A stretch of 64,000 bases of DNA from the NCBI GenBank assembly GCA_948474755.1, contig CAOLHI010001137.1, positions 480,414-544,413 on the forward strand. Reading direction: 5' to 3'. The notes under the pieces are model-generated. The model saw nothing but the letters and a program-made list of their open reading frames with translations, had not been told where the DNA came from and made no database searches. Shown here piece by piece: positions 1-11,021 of this stretch. Source of the DNA: Ctenosaura bakeri. Lineage: Eukaryota; Chordata; Lepidosauria; Squamata; Iguanidae. A program made the position numbers and the translations under genes. Within the stretch, counting starts at the first letter, position 1, and each line of letters starts with the position of its first letter.

Positions 1-600
1 CAACTCCCTTGTTGCAAGAGCTTCACTGGGTGCCAGTCCATTTCTGGGCATAATTCATAGTGCAGGTTTTGACCTATAAAGCTTTATATGGCTCAGGTCC
101 AGGTTATTTGAAGGAAGTCAGAAACAACTTGAAGGAACAGAACAACAGCAATTCTCCCTTAAGGACCTGCCCATGCTTTGAGATCTGCCGAGGAGGTCCT
201 TCTCTCTATCCCACCACCCTCACAGGCACATCTGGTGGGAACACTGGAGGGGGCCTTCTCAGTGGCTGCCCCCAGGCTTTGGAATACCCTTCCCAAAGAG
301 GTTAGACTAGCACCCTCCCTACTCTTTCTCAGATATATGAATACTGTTCTGTTTCAACAGGCTTTTGAGGACTGACTGTTTAGTAGAGCAGGCCTATAAT
401 GTGTTGGATTTTCTCCCTGTTGCTTTGCTATGCTTTTTTAGTGGTATATTGTTTTAACTCATTTTATTTTTTGGATAATTTAATCACTTTTTAACTTTGG
501 TATTTTGTAAACTTTTTTTTTTCATTTGCTGTAAATTGCCTGGAGTCTTGATCTGGGGGGTGGGCAAGGAAAGACGGGATAGAAATAAATATAAATCTAG
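1..600 (+). mobile_element. L2-like LINE, 3' end fragment
   Basis: The conceptual translation has the C-terminal signature common in L2-type LINE ORF2 proteins: a LHW-VPV-like start, then LTYKALYGSGPGYLKE around 70-120, IPPPSQAHLVGT around 205-240, and SVAAPRLWNTLPKEVR around 260-305. Frames change several times, so it is a dead fragment. A 3' untranslated part with an A/T-rich end (ATAGAAATAAATATAAAT near 580-595) follows. Similar tails occur at 12470 and 57600. Its left end lies outside the window. The family name rests on recalled L2-like protein motifs. Confidence 0.6.
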
Positions 601-1774
601 TAACCATCACCAACACCTTGGTAGGGGTTCTGTCATATATTGCAAATGATTATTTCAGCCACCATAGGCACATGGACATCGATGGAAGGAAGAGCAAAAT
701 TCACTTTTGGGTATGAAAATGCCTCTGCTGCAATTCATTGAGGAAGCTTTCTCTATGACTGTATCTCCGTGCTTCTTCCCCCACCTCCATGTCTTTCCCA
801 GTCAAAGGCAAAGGAGCCCTGGCAGAGAAGGGAAAAAGGTGGTATTCCCTTTACCTTACTGGCCTTGTAAATCTCACTATGGTATGCTGATATTCAGTCC
901 TTTGCTTCTTCATTCCCTGAAGGCGGTTCTGAAAGAAACAATGATCTTAAACATAAGAAAGCCCGTTTCCCCACAGTTCTTCATAGCCGATAATTTATTC
1001 CATCCTCCTTTTCACCAACCTCTGCGATATATACCAATCCTGTAAATAGGCTTTAATCTACAGCCATTGTTAACTAAAGAATGCAGGTAGCATAAGAAAT
1101 AAATTGCCTCCGTCTGCTTCGAACATCATGAAAGTAAAGATTTCCCGTGTGATCTTCTCCTTCTACTAAAAATAATACATAATATATACGGCGTGGTTAT
1201 CTGTTTGCTGTCGCAATCAGTTTTGTATTTTCTTCCTCCTTTCTCCACCCCAACCACCCACCTCTTGTCCTGCATGTAAGTTGCCTGATGAATAAAACAG
1301 AGGTGGGAGATGATTGAGCTGATAAGGAGGATTGAAATAATGCAGGCATATTAGAACACCTGAGCCAGATGTCTCACATCTGTGACATGGTGTCTCACAG
1401 TCCCTTGGGTTCAAACACACTGTACAGCCACAGCAAAAGTTGTACAGCAGCTCTGAGATACAGCGCCAATATCTTCTATTTTTATTTTTGTGAGATGCCA
1501 TCTTTTAGAGCAGCAATTCTCCAGGTGGGTGGCAGGGCACACAAGAATATGAAGGGAAAATGAGCCATTAGTAACAAATGAATTAGATCCAGGATTGGCA
1601 AAGTGAAATCCTAGAACCTACTCTGCTACACCTACAGTGACTTAGATATGGCTAGACTTTAATCTACCTTATTATTACTAGGCTATTTTGTTAGGAGATA
1701 TCCCTGTTGTCACCTCCATGCCCTGTGAATTTGAAGCCTTCCTAGAAGAAGACACCCTCATCGGAACATGTGTG
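601..1774. other. No recognised feature
   Basis: I see no gene, RNA or clear repeat here. The short open frames lack any family motif and look random. Composition is AT-rich like most of the window. Confidence 0.5.
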
Positions 1775-2227
1775 CACTTGACCCTCCACATTTGCTAGGG
1801 TTAGGGAGAAAAGTGAAAAATTCACAAATAACAACATTTGTGTATCTGTGGGAAGGGTGCTGAGGCCCAGGTGGGGAAAGTGGGCATCCAGGCTCTAAAC
1901 CAGGTCAGAGAAAGGAGATGGTTGGCATGAGAGTCCTGTACTTCCTCTCTCTTGCCCATCTCCTCCTTTGGGTGTGTGTGGGGCATGCGTACAGAGTTTG
2001 GGGTGCTAAGACTTTAGGCAGAGAGCCATCCTTAGCTGACCAGGCAGGGACTGGAAGAGGAAGAGGAGGACCAGAGGTGGGTTTTTAAAGGGCTATGAGG
2101 CCTGATTGGAGCCAAGAGGGAAGGTGCCCCCCAAAAAGAAGCACTTGAGATGGAAGAGCAAGGTTGGAGAAACTCGCAAATAATCAAATCTGTGAATGTA
2201 AAACCTGCGAACGTGGAGGACTGACTG
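1775..2227. mobile_element. Tigger-like (Tc1/mariner) MITE
   Basis: The ends read CACTTGACCCTCCAC on the left and, reverse-complemented, CAGTCAGTCCTCCACG on the right, the CAGTCAGYCCTCC type of tip found on Tigger elements. A TA dinucleotide follows the right end. It shares internal sequence (CTAGGGTTAGGG near the left, ATAATCAAATCTGTGA near the right) with 45488-45951, so both belong to one family of about 455 bp. It has no transposase. Confidence 0.55.
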
Positions 2228-2238
2228 TATTTTGAATC

Positions 2239-2239
<1 letters not shown>

Positions 2240-2289
<50 letters not shown>

Positions 2290-2309
2290 GAAGAAGAAGA
2301 AGAAGAAGT
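2240..2309. repeat. (TAA)n then (GAA)n microsatellite
   Basis: About 48 bases of TAA units pass directly into about seven GAA units. A similar (TAA)n stretch near 41707 is followed by related sequence (TTACCCACCTCTCC), so both are probably the simple-repeat tail of the same retroelement. Confidence 0.85.
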
Positions 2310-2768
2310 AGTTGTTTCTTACCCACCTCTCCTCATGGATCAAGCTGGAGGACAACAGTGGATTGATGCAGAATGGTTAAAAACAGAGCATCAATTAAAA
2401 CAGTAGTTAAAATGCATATCATCTTAAAAGAAAAAAATATAAATACCTAAAAGCAAGACAATACATATTTAAAATTCATTGTTAAGATTCACAATTTAAA
2501 TAATCAGGATAGGCATGCCAGAAGAGACTGGTCAATAGAAGCTGATTCAAAGACAGATCCATAAGTACTGTGTTTAGTTTGTTCTTGGCTTGCCTTCTTT
2601 TCATAATGAGGCACATCCAGATCAATAACTTAAACAGAGGAAAAAGCTGGCGGTTCCCACTGAACAAGGTAATTCTTAACTTTTTTGTCTTTCTCATGTC
2701 TGTACAAAAGAAGTGGGATGCAGATTCTTATTCTGAAAAATATCCCTGCTTTGTTTACCAAAATTTTT
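2310..2768 (-). mobile_element. Probable degenerate LINE 3' end
   Basis: The motif TTACCCACCTCTCC next to a (TAA)n run recurs at 41787-41808, which suggests the 3' end of a minus-strand retroelement. The rest up to 2768 shows no coding motif. The family is not identified. Confidence 0.3.
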
Positions 2769-2858
2769 GAATCATAGAATCATAGAATCATAGAAATGTA
2801 GAGTTGGAAGAGACCACACGGGCCATCCAGTCCAACTCCCTGTCATGCAGGAACACCC

Positions 2859-5775
2859 TCAAAGCACTCCCGACAGATGGCCATCAAGCCTCTGCTTAAA
2901 AACCTCCAAGGTAGGAGACTCCACTACTCTCCGAGGCAGCAGATTCCACTGCCGGACAGCCCTGACTGTCAGGAAGTTCTTCCTGAGGTTCAGGTGGAAT
3001 CTCCTTTCCTGCAGCTTGAATCCATTGCTCCTTGTCCTGGTTTCTGGAGCAGCAGAAAACAAGCCCCCTCCTTCCTCTACGTGGCATCCCTTCAAATATT
3101 TAAACATGGCTATCATGTCCCCTCTTAACCTCCTTTTCTGCAGACTAAACATACCCAGCTCTCTCAGTCTATCCTCATAGGGCATGTTTTCCAGGCCTCT
3201 CACCATTTTGGTCACCCTCCTCTGGACTTGCTCCAGCTTGTCAATATCCTTCTTGAATTGGGGTGCCCAGAACTGGACACAGTATTCAAGATGGGGTCTA
3301 ACCAAAGCAGAGTAGAGTGGTACCAGTACCTCCCTCGATCTAGACACCATACTCCTGTTGATGCAGCCGAGAATTGCATTGGCTTTCTTGGCTGCCGCAT
3401 CACACTGCTGACTCATGTTCAGCTTGTGGTCTATGAAGACTCCTAGATCCCTTTCACACGTACTGCTATCCAGCCACGTGTCCCCCATCCTATATTTCTG
3501 TATTCCATTATTTCTGCCTAAGTGTAGGACCTTACATTTCTCTCTGTTGAATTTCATTTTGTTCGCCCTGGCCCAGCTCTCCAATCTATCCAGGTCATTT
3601 TGAATTTTGATCCTGTCCTCTGGCATATTAGCAACCCCTCCCAATTTGGTGTCATCTGCAAATTTGATGAGCATGCCCTCTATTCCTTCATCTAAGTCAT
3701 TGATAAAAATATTGAACAGCACTGGGCCCAGGACAGAACCTTGTGGCACCCCACTAGTCACTTCTCTCCAGGATGAAAAGCAGCCATCCGTGATCACCCG
3801 TTGGGTTCGGTCGGTCAACCAATTACATATCCAATTAACAGTAGCCCTGTCTAGCCCACATTTTACTAGCTTCGATGCAAGAATGTCATGGGGAACTTTG
3901 TCAAAGGCCTTACTGAAATCGAGATATGCTACATCCACAGCATTCCCTTCATCTATCAAGCTAGTAACTCTATCATAAAAAGAGATCAGATTAGTCTGGC
4001 ATGACTTATTTTTGAGAAATCCATGTTGACTTCTCGTGATTATTGCGTTGTTTTCTAAATGATTAGAAACTGAACGCTTAATGATCTGCTCCAGGATCTT
4101 TCCGGGTACCGATGTCAGGCTGACTGGGCGATAATTATTTGGGTCCTCTTTTTCCCTTCTTGAAGATGGGGATAACATTTGCTCTCTTCCAATCTGCTGA
4201 ACTTTCCTGTCCTCCAAGATTTCTCAAAAATTATAGCAAGCGGTTCCGAAATGACCTCTGCCAGCTCTTTTAATATCCTAGGATGCAATTCATCTGGCCC
4301 TGGAGACTTGAATTCATCCAATGCGGCCAGGTATTCCTGTACCACCTCTCTACTTATTAAGTGCCTCATTTCCTCTGCTTCCTCCCCTGCTCCCCTACCG
4401 CCAGGTTGAGTGCTTGTATCCTTCTGGGAAAATACGGAGGCAAAGAAGGTGTTAAGTAGCTCTGCCTTTCTCTCCCCCTGTGAGTAATTCGCCATCTTCT
4501 CTGCGTAGCGACCCTACTGTCTCCTTCTTTTTCCTTTTGCTGCGGACATATTTAAAAAAACCCTTTTTATTGTTTTTAATGTCTCTGGCCAGCCTAAGTT
4601 CGTTCTGTGCTTTAGCCTTTCTGACCTCCTCCCTACATCTCCTGGCTACTTGCTTAAATTCTTCTTTGGTGGTTTCCCCCTTCTTCCATTTCCTATACGT
4701 GTTTCTCTTAACTCTTAGCTCAGCTGAGAGTTCTTTAGTCAACCATTCTGGTTTCTTCAGATGCCTTCCATTTTTCCTCCTTATTGGCACAGTTTTAGAC
4801 TGTGCCGTCAGTATCTCCTTTTTAAGGAACTCCCATGCCTCCTGAACTCCTTTCCCTTTCACTATTCCTGACCACGGAATTCCAGCCAGCAGCTCCCTAA
4901 GTTTACAGAAGTCCGCTTTTTTAAAATCTAAGACGAGTGTCTGGCTACCCTTATCTTCTCCTTCCCACTGAATGCTAAATTCCAACAGGGCATGGTCACT
5001 CCCCCCTAAAGATCCAACCACTTCTACCTCATTCACAAGGTCATCCCTGTTGGTCAAGACCAGATCTAGAATATTTGATCCCCTTGTGGCCTCTTCCACC
5101 TTCTGGACCATGAAGTTGTCTGCAAGACAAGCAAGAAACTTGCTGGACCTTGCTGTCTTGGCAGAGTTTGACTGCCAGCATATATCCGGGTAATTGAAAT
5201 CTCCTATTATTACTGTATCTCTCCTCTTTGAATGTTCAGTCATTTGGTTGAGGAAGGCGTCATCCAAGTCCTCAGCCTGGGTTGGAGGTCTGTAGTAAAC
5301 CCCCACCAGAATATCCCTGTTGTTTCTCGCTGCCTTAATTCTTACCCAAATGCTCTCTACCTGGCTTTCTGGGTTTAAGCCCAGGATCTCTTCACAGGTG
5401 AAAACATCCTTGACATACAAGGCTACTCCTCCTCCTTTCTTGTTTGGTCTATTTTTACAAAATAGGCTATACCCTCTATTCCTATATTCCAATCATGAGA
5501 CTCATCCCACCAGGTCTCAGTGATGCCTATCAAATCGTATTTATTTTCTTGTACTAGGAGTACAAGCTCATCCTGCTTGTTTCCCATACTCCTTGCATTA
5601 GTGTAGAGACACTTAAGTCCCCAGGCCCTTCCTGCAAGTCCTGTACTATTGTTTCTACTCCTCCCGCCATTGGCCGCTTGTACTACTTGTCCAGTATCAT
5701 TTGGGCCTTTTCCCCTGTGTTCTCTGAGTCCTTGCCCTGAATAATATTGTCTCCCTCCCCAGTGGATCTTAGTTT
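2859..5775 (-). pseudogene. CR1 ORF2: endonuclease-reverse transcriptase, frameshifted
   Basis: ORF2 of CR1 supplies the apurinic-like endonuclease that nicks the target and the reverse transcriptase that copies the RNA there. The endonuclease part starts near ORF1's stop: LKCLYTNARSMGNKQDEL and IGITETWW at about 5620-5510, then VGVYYRPP, IIGDFNYPDICW and GGSDHALLEF. The RT part shows [57 protein letters not shown] and the catalytic FADD box. The C-terminal [15 protein letters not shown] and [18 protein letters not shown] segments are normal for CR1. Frame changes occur near 5490, 4470 (a run of five G), 4190 and 4155 (a run of five A). I see no premature stop that the frameshifts do not explain. 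As assembled it cannot make a full protein. Confidence 0.9.
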
Positions 5776-6800
5776 AAAGACCTCTTAATCTTCCTTGCAA
5801 GACTGTTTGCAAAAACATTCCTGCCCAGTTTTGTGAGGTGCAGCCCATCCCTTGCCAGAAGCCCATGTTCATGGAAATTCAGGCCATGTTCCAAAAACCC
5901 AAACCGTTGTTGGCGGCACCATGTGCGGAGCCAGTTGTTGACCTCTACTATTGCCCTTTCCCTACATGCGCCGTATCCTTGAACAGGGAGGAGAGACGAA
6001 ATGACCACCTGCACACCAAGGTCCTTAAGCTTGGTCCCCATACGCTCGTAGTCCTTTGCAATGTGGTTTAAGCTGCTCCTCGCAGTGTCATTGGTTCCCA
6101 CATGAACCAAAATGAGGGGCTTATAGTCAGTGGGTTTGACTAGCCTGGTTAGCTTCTCCGTTATGTGGTTGATCCTGGCCCCAGGAAGACAACAGACTTC
6201 TCGATTGAGCTTGTCCGTTTTGCAGATTGCTGTTTCAGTTCCTCTTAGCAAAGAGTCCCCAACAACCAGAACTCGCCTCCTCTGAGACTTGTCCTGGGCT
6301 CCTCGGCGAACCTGTTCTACTCGGACTGCCTGGGCATTCTGTTTAGGCTGGGAGTGTTGATCTAGTCCCTGTTGGTGAAGTTTGATTCCTTCTTGTTGAC
6401 ATTCTGTTCCCTCCGCGTGGTGCTCCTCATTGTTCATAAGGCCAAGTAGTTCGAAGTGATTGTGTATGCTAAGAGTCTCTGTTACCTTCCTGGTCCTTTT
6501 ACTCCTCCGTGTGACATTCGCCCAAACCTCCGTTTCCCGGCAAAGTGTAGTGACTTCCTGATCTGGCAGCTCCTCCGTGCATTCGGTCTTCTGGTAGGTC
6601 TTCTCTGCCCTATCCAAAAACTCCTCCCCTTCCCTAATAAGATGGAGATCAGAAATTCGTGCCTCCAGCTGGCGAACCTTCTCCTCCAAGAAGGTGACCA
6701 GCTTGCACTTGGTGCAGGTGTACCCGAGAACCTCTTGTGGCAAGAAAAGGAACATGCCACAAGCGTTACAGGTGACTGCAGCAGCTCCCTCACCTTCCAT
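5769..6800 (-). CDS. CR1 ORF1 protein (zinc-binding N-terminus, coiled coil, SGNH esterase)
   Basis: A complete 343-residue open frame from an ATG at 6800 to a stop at 5769. Residues about 11-35 hold a C-x2-C ... C-x2-C pattern (CNACG ... CTKC), a zinc-knuckle-like element seen in CR1 ORF1 proteins. Residues about 38-60 are heptad-like (EEKVRQLEARISDL) and may form a coiled coil for multimerisation. From about residue 175 there is an SGNH/GDSL hydrolase: VVGDSLLRGT supplies the serine, HVGTNDTA the glycine/asparagine block, and DGLHLT near the C-terminus the aspartate and histidine. All expected catalytic residues are present. In this family the protein binds element RNA. The role of the esterase activity in retrotransposition is not settled. 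The intact frame contrasts with the broken ORF2. Confidence 0.9.
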   Translation of the reverse strand: MEGEGAAAVTCNACGMFLFLPQEVLGYTCTKCKLVTFLEEKVRQLEARISDLHLIREGEEFLDRAEKTYQKTECTEELPDQEVTTLCRETEVWANVTRRSKRTRKVTETLSIHNHFELLGLMNNEEHHAEGTECQQEGIKLHQQGLDQHSQPKQNAQAVRVEQVRRGAQDKSQRRRVLVVGDSLLRGTETAICKTDKLNREVCCLPGARINHITEKLTRLVKPTDYKPLILVHVGTNDTARSSLNHIAKDYERMGTKLKDLGVQVVISSLLPVQGYGACRERAIVEVNNWLRTWCRQQRFGFLEHGLNFHEHGLLARDGLHLTKLGRNVFANSLARKIKRSLN

Positions 6801-6880
6801 CCTTGAAACTACAGAGAGTAGTACAGGAGAAGCTCGAGAAAGTAAAGGAGTTCAAGTGCGCGCGCCGAAGGCGCTTGCCG

Positions 6881-7454
6881 TTGGTAGCTCCTAATAAAGC
6901 TCCTCCCCGCTAGCTGCCTCCTCCCTCTCGTTAGTCAGACCGTGTGATCAGGCAGAGCCCACGGCCAGGCAGTAGCCAGCAAACAATAGCAAGCAATTAA
7001 CAGCAAAAACAAGCAAGGCCCCCAAGCACAGCAAAAACAAGCTCAGCAAAAAAAACAAGCCTGTGAAACACACCTGGTCTAGGACGTCTTCACAGGCCCA
7101 GCTCTCCTCTGCTCTTTCCTCTGGGAAATGAGCTAGAGGCCCGTTGGTAGCTCCTAATAAAGCTCCTCCCCGCTAGCTGCCTCCTCCCTCTCGTTAGTCA
7201 GACCGTGTGATCAGGCAGAGCCCACGGCCAGGCAGTAGCCAGCAAACAATAGCAAGCAATTAACAGCAAAAACAAGCAAGGCCCCCAAGCACAGCAAAAA
7301 CAAGCTCAGCAAAAAAACAAGCCTGTGAAACACACCTGGTCTAGGACGTCTTCACAGGCCCAGCTCTCCTCTGCTCTTTCCTCTGGGAAATGAGCTAGAG
7401 GCCCGTTGGTAGCTCCTAATAAAGCTCCTCCCCGCTAGCTGCCTCCTCCCTCTC
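6881..7454 (-). repeat. Tandem 5' monomers of the CR1 element
   Basis: Two full direct repeats (6881-7143, 263 bp, and 7144-7405, 262 bp) and a partial third (7406-7454) are nearly identical; the one difference I noticed is a single A in a poly-A run. In element direction the outermost unit is the partial one. The position, just before ORF1, is that of the promoter/5' UTR. By analogy with monomer-type promoters of other LINEs these may be promoter units, but that is inference. Confidence 0.9.
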
Positions 7455-7612
7455 ACTTTGTTTCCTGTGATAGCACAAGCTTACTTCTTTATTACTCTTT
7501 CAGTACATTAATTGCATCCTTCTGTTAGATCTTATTTCTGTTGAACAAGTAAAATCGGTCTGCAACTAGCAATGGGAGCAGCCTTGCTCATAAGTGAAAC
7601 AGCTATGTCCAG

Positions 7613-8038
7613 GGCCCTTTCCGCACGCGGGCCGGGAAACGGGGAAAGCCACGCTAAAACGTGGGCTTACCTTGTTCCGTCGCTGCCCGGCAGCGCCCAA
7701 AATGGCGGATTTTGACTGGGGGAGCCTCTCCACCAATCGGAGAAGCTCGCCAACCGGAAATCCCGCCCCCTGCCCGATCTGCAGGGACACCCTTTCGCGC
7801 GTCCATAGATCCATACGGGTGCTGCGATGGGGCTGTGCGGGGCTGGACGCCCCGTGCCTTTGAAAAACTACATATAATGTGGCTTTTCAAAAGCACGCAG
7901 CGCTGCCACTTGCGGGCGCCTGACCGCGGATTGGGGTGTGGAATTACTCAAGAGTAATCCACCCCAATACACGTAACAGTGTAGACGACCTCTGTGGAGG
8001 TCGCTCTACCCGTTTTTTAACCCCATGTGGAAAGGGCC
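7613..8038. mobile_element. Harbinger-type MITE (CAG flanks)
   Basis: About 426 bp with inverted ends GGCCCTTTCCGCACGCGGG (left) and GGCCCTTTCCACATGGGG (right, reverse-complemented), very like the ends of the 7.7-kb Harbinger at 27119. A shared subterminal string CGCTAAAACGTG is present in both. Flanks are CAG on both sides (7610-7612 and 8039-8041) rather than TAA. CpG-rich inside. No coding capacity. Confidence 0.75.
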
Positions 8039-8041
8039 CAG

Positions 8042-8671
8042 GTCACTGTAGGCATAGCACGACTGTGTTGGGATGATACTTGCTCATAAGTGAGAAATAG
8101 TGTTTCAACATAGTCCTGACATTTTGGGTATTGCATTGAAGTTAGTTGTCATACTAATTGCCAGTGTTATGTATTATAGTGCTGGAAAATGTGAAGGATA
8201 GCTCTCACAAGCAGAGTAATGAAATTGGCAAAGCAGAAGCTGAACAAAAACCTGTCCCATGCCCACCTTCTCCCATACAAGCTAAGAAAACAAATAAGCA
8301 TAGGTTTTTTTTTTTGTTTTTTGTAAAACATATAAAAGAAGTTTTATTTACAGTAGTTGCCTGTAAATAAACACATAGTTAAGAGAAGAGAGAGGGAGAG
8401 AGAGAAGAGAAAGAAAATGGCTGCAGGAGAGTGTAATGCAGAAAGAGAACAGGAATGGGAAAGCAAACCAACAAAAAGTCTGCAAGCAATTAATTAGTTA
8501 ATTAACAATAAGTCTGCAAGCAACTAGCAATTAATCAGCATAAGCATGCAAAGGTTGCAAATCTAATGTATAGGTGCACATCATATCATAGTGTGATTCC
8601 CTTTCGGTTCTATGAATTAAGTGTCTTCTTAACTGAAATCTAGTCTCCAGATTTCCACATCTCTCTCCTTT
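8042..8671. other. No recognised feature
   Basis: Nothing beyond a purine-rich GAGA stretch at about 8382-8415 and short internal repeats of CTGCAAGCAA near 8480-8525. No gene seen. Confidence 0.5.
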
Positions 8672-9611
8672 GTTGTTGGGGTGTGCCCTTAAGTTTCCAA
8701 CTTATGGTGACCCTAAGGCGAACCTATCATGGAGCTTTTTGGTAGTCTGGACGAAATCTGCTGTAGGTTTATGTTAATAGCCCTGCAAGTATGATGTATA
8801 AATGCAATAAATAAAACACAACAGTCTACCATACTTTTGTGTAAAAGTTGAATCAATGCTGAACAGTTAGAACAGCCACTACAGGATCTGTATAGAATAA
8901 GAGTAAGCAAGTGTTGGCAACCCATCATAAAATCATCATGCAAACGAGTTGCCATTGTGGAGCTTCCTTTCCTTTGAGGTGCCCTTTGTTCTCCCCAGGA
9001 GAGGATTTGCCCTCGAGGTATGCTTTCCCCTACAAGTAGTCCTAGTTTTTGAGAGTTTTCTCTGGAGAACTCCCTGCCACACTAGCAGACCGTCACTTTG
9101 CTGGTTGAGTAATCCCCTCAGCCGTTTCTCTGCTGAGTTCTGTGTTTGCTGTTTCCCAGACCAAGGACTTCAGGAGAGGTGCAGTTATCACCCCATTTAA
9201 AATCCCTCTCTACATTCCCCTGTCCAACTTTCTACTCTTTTGTTTCTCAATAGTCCTTGTGTGAGTGACTGTGTTGGTGCATGAGAACATTTTCATTCAA
9301 TAAAAACCATTTGTTTGATACGTTGCCTGGTTTTTGGCCTGGCCTGACCCCATAAAACTGAGTAAAAGATTTCACTAGGTTACCCTGCCTCTCGTTCAGC
9401 CATTGCTTGTGCTCCATTAAATTCCCCATCCTTTTTCTGATTTGGAGCACATCAAGGTGTTCCCCAAGGGATCCCCAGCAAGCAGGGTAACAGTTTTCTG
9501 AGGCTCAGAGTGTGTGATGTGCCCAAGGTCACCTAGCGGGTCTCCAAGCAGGGACTCGAACTCTGGTCTCCAGGGTCGTAGTCCAATACTCAAACCAATA
9601 CACTCTCTTGC
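8672..9611 (-). mobile_element. Sauria-type SINE split by a solo LTR
   Basis: The Bov-B-like tail lies at 8672-8771 (TTATGGTGACCCTAAGGCGA) and the tRNA-like head at 9493-9611 (GGGACTCGAACTCTGG is the reverse of the B-box region). The two halves join in the SINE consensus order across the LTR at 8772-9492. Confidence 0.75.
8772..9492 (+). mobile_element. Solo LTR of an endogenous retrovirus
   Basis: It begins TGTTA and ends AGCAGGGTAACA, the same termini as the LTRs at 49628 and 52202, and shares the near-end string GGTTACCCTGCCTCTCGTT. A poly(A) signal AATAAA sits near 9299. GTTT occurs right after the end (9493) and one base before the start (8767), consistent with a 4-bp duplication. It interrupts a SINE. 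No coding region. Confidence 0.7.
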
Positions 9612-10533
9612 TTCAGGATGCGGATACTGAATTTGTGCTCAGACTGAGATGGGATGATGTGAATGCAAACTTTCACCCTCTCCTTTGCTCTTGTTTCCAT
9701 TTTCACTCCCACTTCTACTTTTGGAACAGAAGTTACTTGCCAAAGGATCTCAGACAGCCATCTATCAAAGCAAAGATAAATTCACCCTTCCCTTCAAATA
9801 TACAGGCATAATTGGTTGCACCATTAGACTGATTACATAAATGGACCAAAATGCACCAATTATCATGAGCTCCACTGCAAAGCATGCCTTGACATGCCTT
9901 CCTGCCTAAATTTCTCAAAGTAGTGTAATTACCCAGCTTTCCTAAGTATGTAACACAGGAGTATAAATTGACGACTAAAATGAGGACTTAAAAATTAGCT
10001 GACTTCCCACAGCAAAGCTCTTGGAGGAAAAGAGAACAGAATTGGACTGCAGTTTAGTGGAGCAAAGATGCTCAGCAAATTTGTTAATGCTCTGGAAACA
10101 GGTAATCAATCCTTCAGGTCAAAGATGAAAGGGATTGGTAGCAAAGCTTAAAATGAAAACCCCGAGGAGGTCACTTAGTATCGGCTTTAGATTATGTGGC
10201 CTCAGCTCTTCAAGATGAAAGTTCTGAGTTTCAGTTGCATGCTTTTTAATCTTTACCCTCAACCGCTCTTAATGAAAAAAATAATAATAATAAAGCTCTG
10301 TAAATTTGAACAGTGGAAGATTTTTTTTCTGCCTCCAGCTGTCATAATGGATGTGCTTTCTTGCAAAACAGCCTCCTGCTTAGTGTACAAGCCTACAGAA
10401 GGTCTTGAAGCAGAAGCTGGAGAGAGATGGCTTGCAAAAACTCAACTTTCAAAAAAAGAAGGAGAACTAGGAGAACATGCATGCTGCCCATATAGAGCAA
10501 TATTGAAATATTTCATGTAGGGCAGGATGGAAA

Positions 10534-10536
<3 letters not shown>
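9612..10536. other. No recognised feature
   Basis: No gene motif or clear repeat family was recognised. Short frames here look random. Confidence 0.5.
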
Positions 10537-10598
<62 letters not shown>

Positions 10599-10676
10599 TT
10601 TATCTAATCTGTCTATCGATCTATATACACATATATACCTACACATATACATACATACATACATACATACATACAA
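10537..10676. repeat. Compound microsatellite (ATCT)n (GTCT)n (CATA)n
   Basis: Runs of ATCT (about 10537-10563) pass into GTCT (to about 10600), followed by an imperfect stretch and a CATA run at about 10648-10675. Confidence 0.9.
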
Positions 10677-11021
10677 AAAAGCTTACTATGGAAGATATTT
10701 TGCATCAGCTAATAAAGTTCTGGGGGGTTTATATACTCACACACATTTCCCATTGATTTGCAAGTTAAGCTTGCTTTCTAGTCTCAGCAAAAGATTAGAC
10801 TAACATCTAGAAAATCCAATCTTAAACTAAAAGTGCAATCGGCTATGATGATCTACATCACATGTGAGTAAATTGCAGCCCTGGTGCCCTATGCACTATT
10901 TTTGTGGCCCTCAGTCTCTGTAGATTCCCCAGACAGTCCTTTTTCTGCCCCCCCACCTCAAAAGGTGAATTACCTTTCCTGGAAGCCTTTTTAAATAGGC
11001 TGTAGGGGCCCCTGCACTATT

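Larger units (their letters stand above)
2769..7454 (-). mobile_element. CR1 LINE, near full length
   Basis: A minus-strand CR1 retrotransposon of about 4.7 kb. In its own direction it has a 5' region of tandem ~262-bp monomers (7454-6881), a short leader, ORF1 (6800-5769), ORF2 (about 5775-2859), and a 3' end with ATTCTATG repeats (about 2795-2769), the typical CR1 terminus in place of poly(A). ORF1 is open. ORF2 has several small frameshifts and no obvious nonsense change. Most other CR1 copies here are short 5'-truncated pieces, so this long copy is exceptional. I could not identify a target duplication. Confidence 0.92.

Noticed and set aside
2032..2355. 107-codon minus-strand frame with a long isoleucine run
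   Set aside because: It is a translation of the (TAA)n microsatellite and a MITE.
2845..3180. Plus-strand frames of 83-111 codons here and again at 23455-23790
   Set aside because: They are antisense shadows of the CR1 ORF2 C-terminus. Their identity between loci reflects the identical CR1 DNA, not a protein gene.
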